Shown here one piece after another: positions 1 to 64,000 of a stretch of 64,000 nucleotides of DNA (position 1 is its first letter; every line of letters begins with the position of its first letter). Source of the DNA: Euglena gracilis (taxonomy: Eukaryota > Euglenida > Euglenophyceae > Euglenales). The position numbers were made by a program, and so were the translations under genes. The stretch is taken from contig CP154956.1 of NCBI GenBank assembly GCA_039621445.1, positions 93,250,648 through 93,314,647 on the forward strand. Reading direction: 5' to 3'. The notes under the pieces were generated by a model. The model saw nothing but the letters and a program-made list of their open reading frames with translations, was not told the origin of the DNA and did not search any database.

Positions 1-64000
<64,000 letters not shown>

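Overview
The window is eukaryotic nuclear DNA from a protist or alga with a large, repeat-rich genome. The signs are short GC-rich exons in long introns, very long microsatellites, many small inverted-repeat transposons, short TTAGGG-type repeats and a nuclear-type tRNA gene. There is no bacterial-style gene packing. The species cannot be fixed from this sequence. Almost all of the long open reading frames that can be drawn here are microsatellite translations, and I treat them as noise.

The main content is one very large gene on the minus strand that runs through the whole window and past both ends. I find about 53 exons (two of them split by insertions), roughly 6.7 kb of coding sequence or 2,200 codons, in introns averaging about 1 kb. 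Hand-checked reading phases fit at about 37 of the roughly 50 junctions, which argues for one continuous gene. The N-terminal side lies to the right and the C-terminal side to the left. From memory of the family, motifs such as NDELRPVPDSM, YLRIPLVLHFF, LLEAFHFWEGED, FYLYPVHPSRTFLLPPSLSA and NHPDAHACRLRL resemble the giant DUF3638/DUF3645 proteins of protists and fungi, some of which are annotated as ubiquitinyl hydrolases. A split UBA (ubiquitin-binding) domain at 24.7-25.6 kb fits a ubiquitin link. The expected nucleotide-binding DUF3638 core would lie left of base 1. The family name is an inference.

The introns are built from mobile DNA. Family A consists of hAT-like MITEs of about 180-340 bp with CAGGGCGGTCC ends and 8-bp target duplications. 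Family B is a second hAT-like family (55.3 and 62.3 kb). There are two Tc1/mariner-like inverted-repeat elements (12.2 and 38.9 kb), a 4.9-kb terminal-inverted-repeat element with clustered palindromes (36.8-41.7 kb), and G-tract foldback elements that share a GCGCTTCGCGC hairpin. Two elements sit inside coding exons (21,997-22,264 and 33,878-34,170). In both cases removing the element plus one target duplication restores a continuous reading frame. The second supplies its own polypyrimidine tract and AG, so it could be spliced as a new intron.

Layout from left to right: 1-15 kb, C-terminal-side exons with tetranucleotide arrays and family A copies; 15-24 kb, the best family-like exons and the exon-interrupting MITE; 24-37 kb, the UBA exons, a tRNA-Ala gene, N-terminal family motifs and the second interrupted exon; 36.8-41.7 kb, the large transposon; 42-64 kb, the remaining N-terminal-side exons, CA and pentanucleotide arrays and nested foldback elements.
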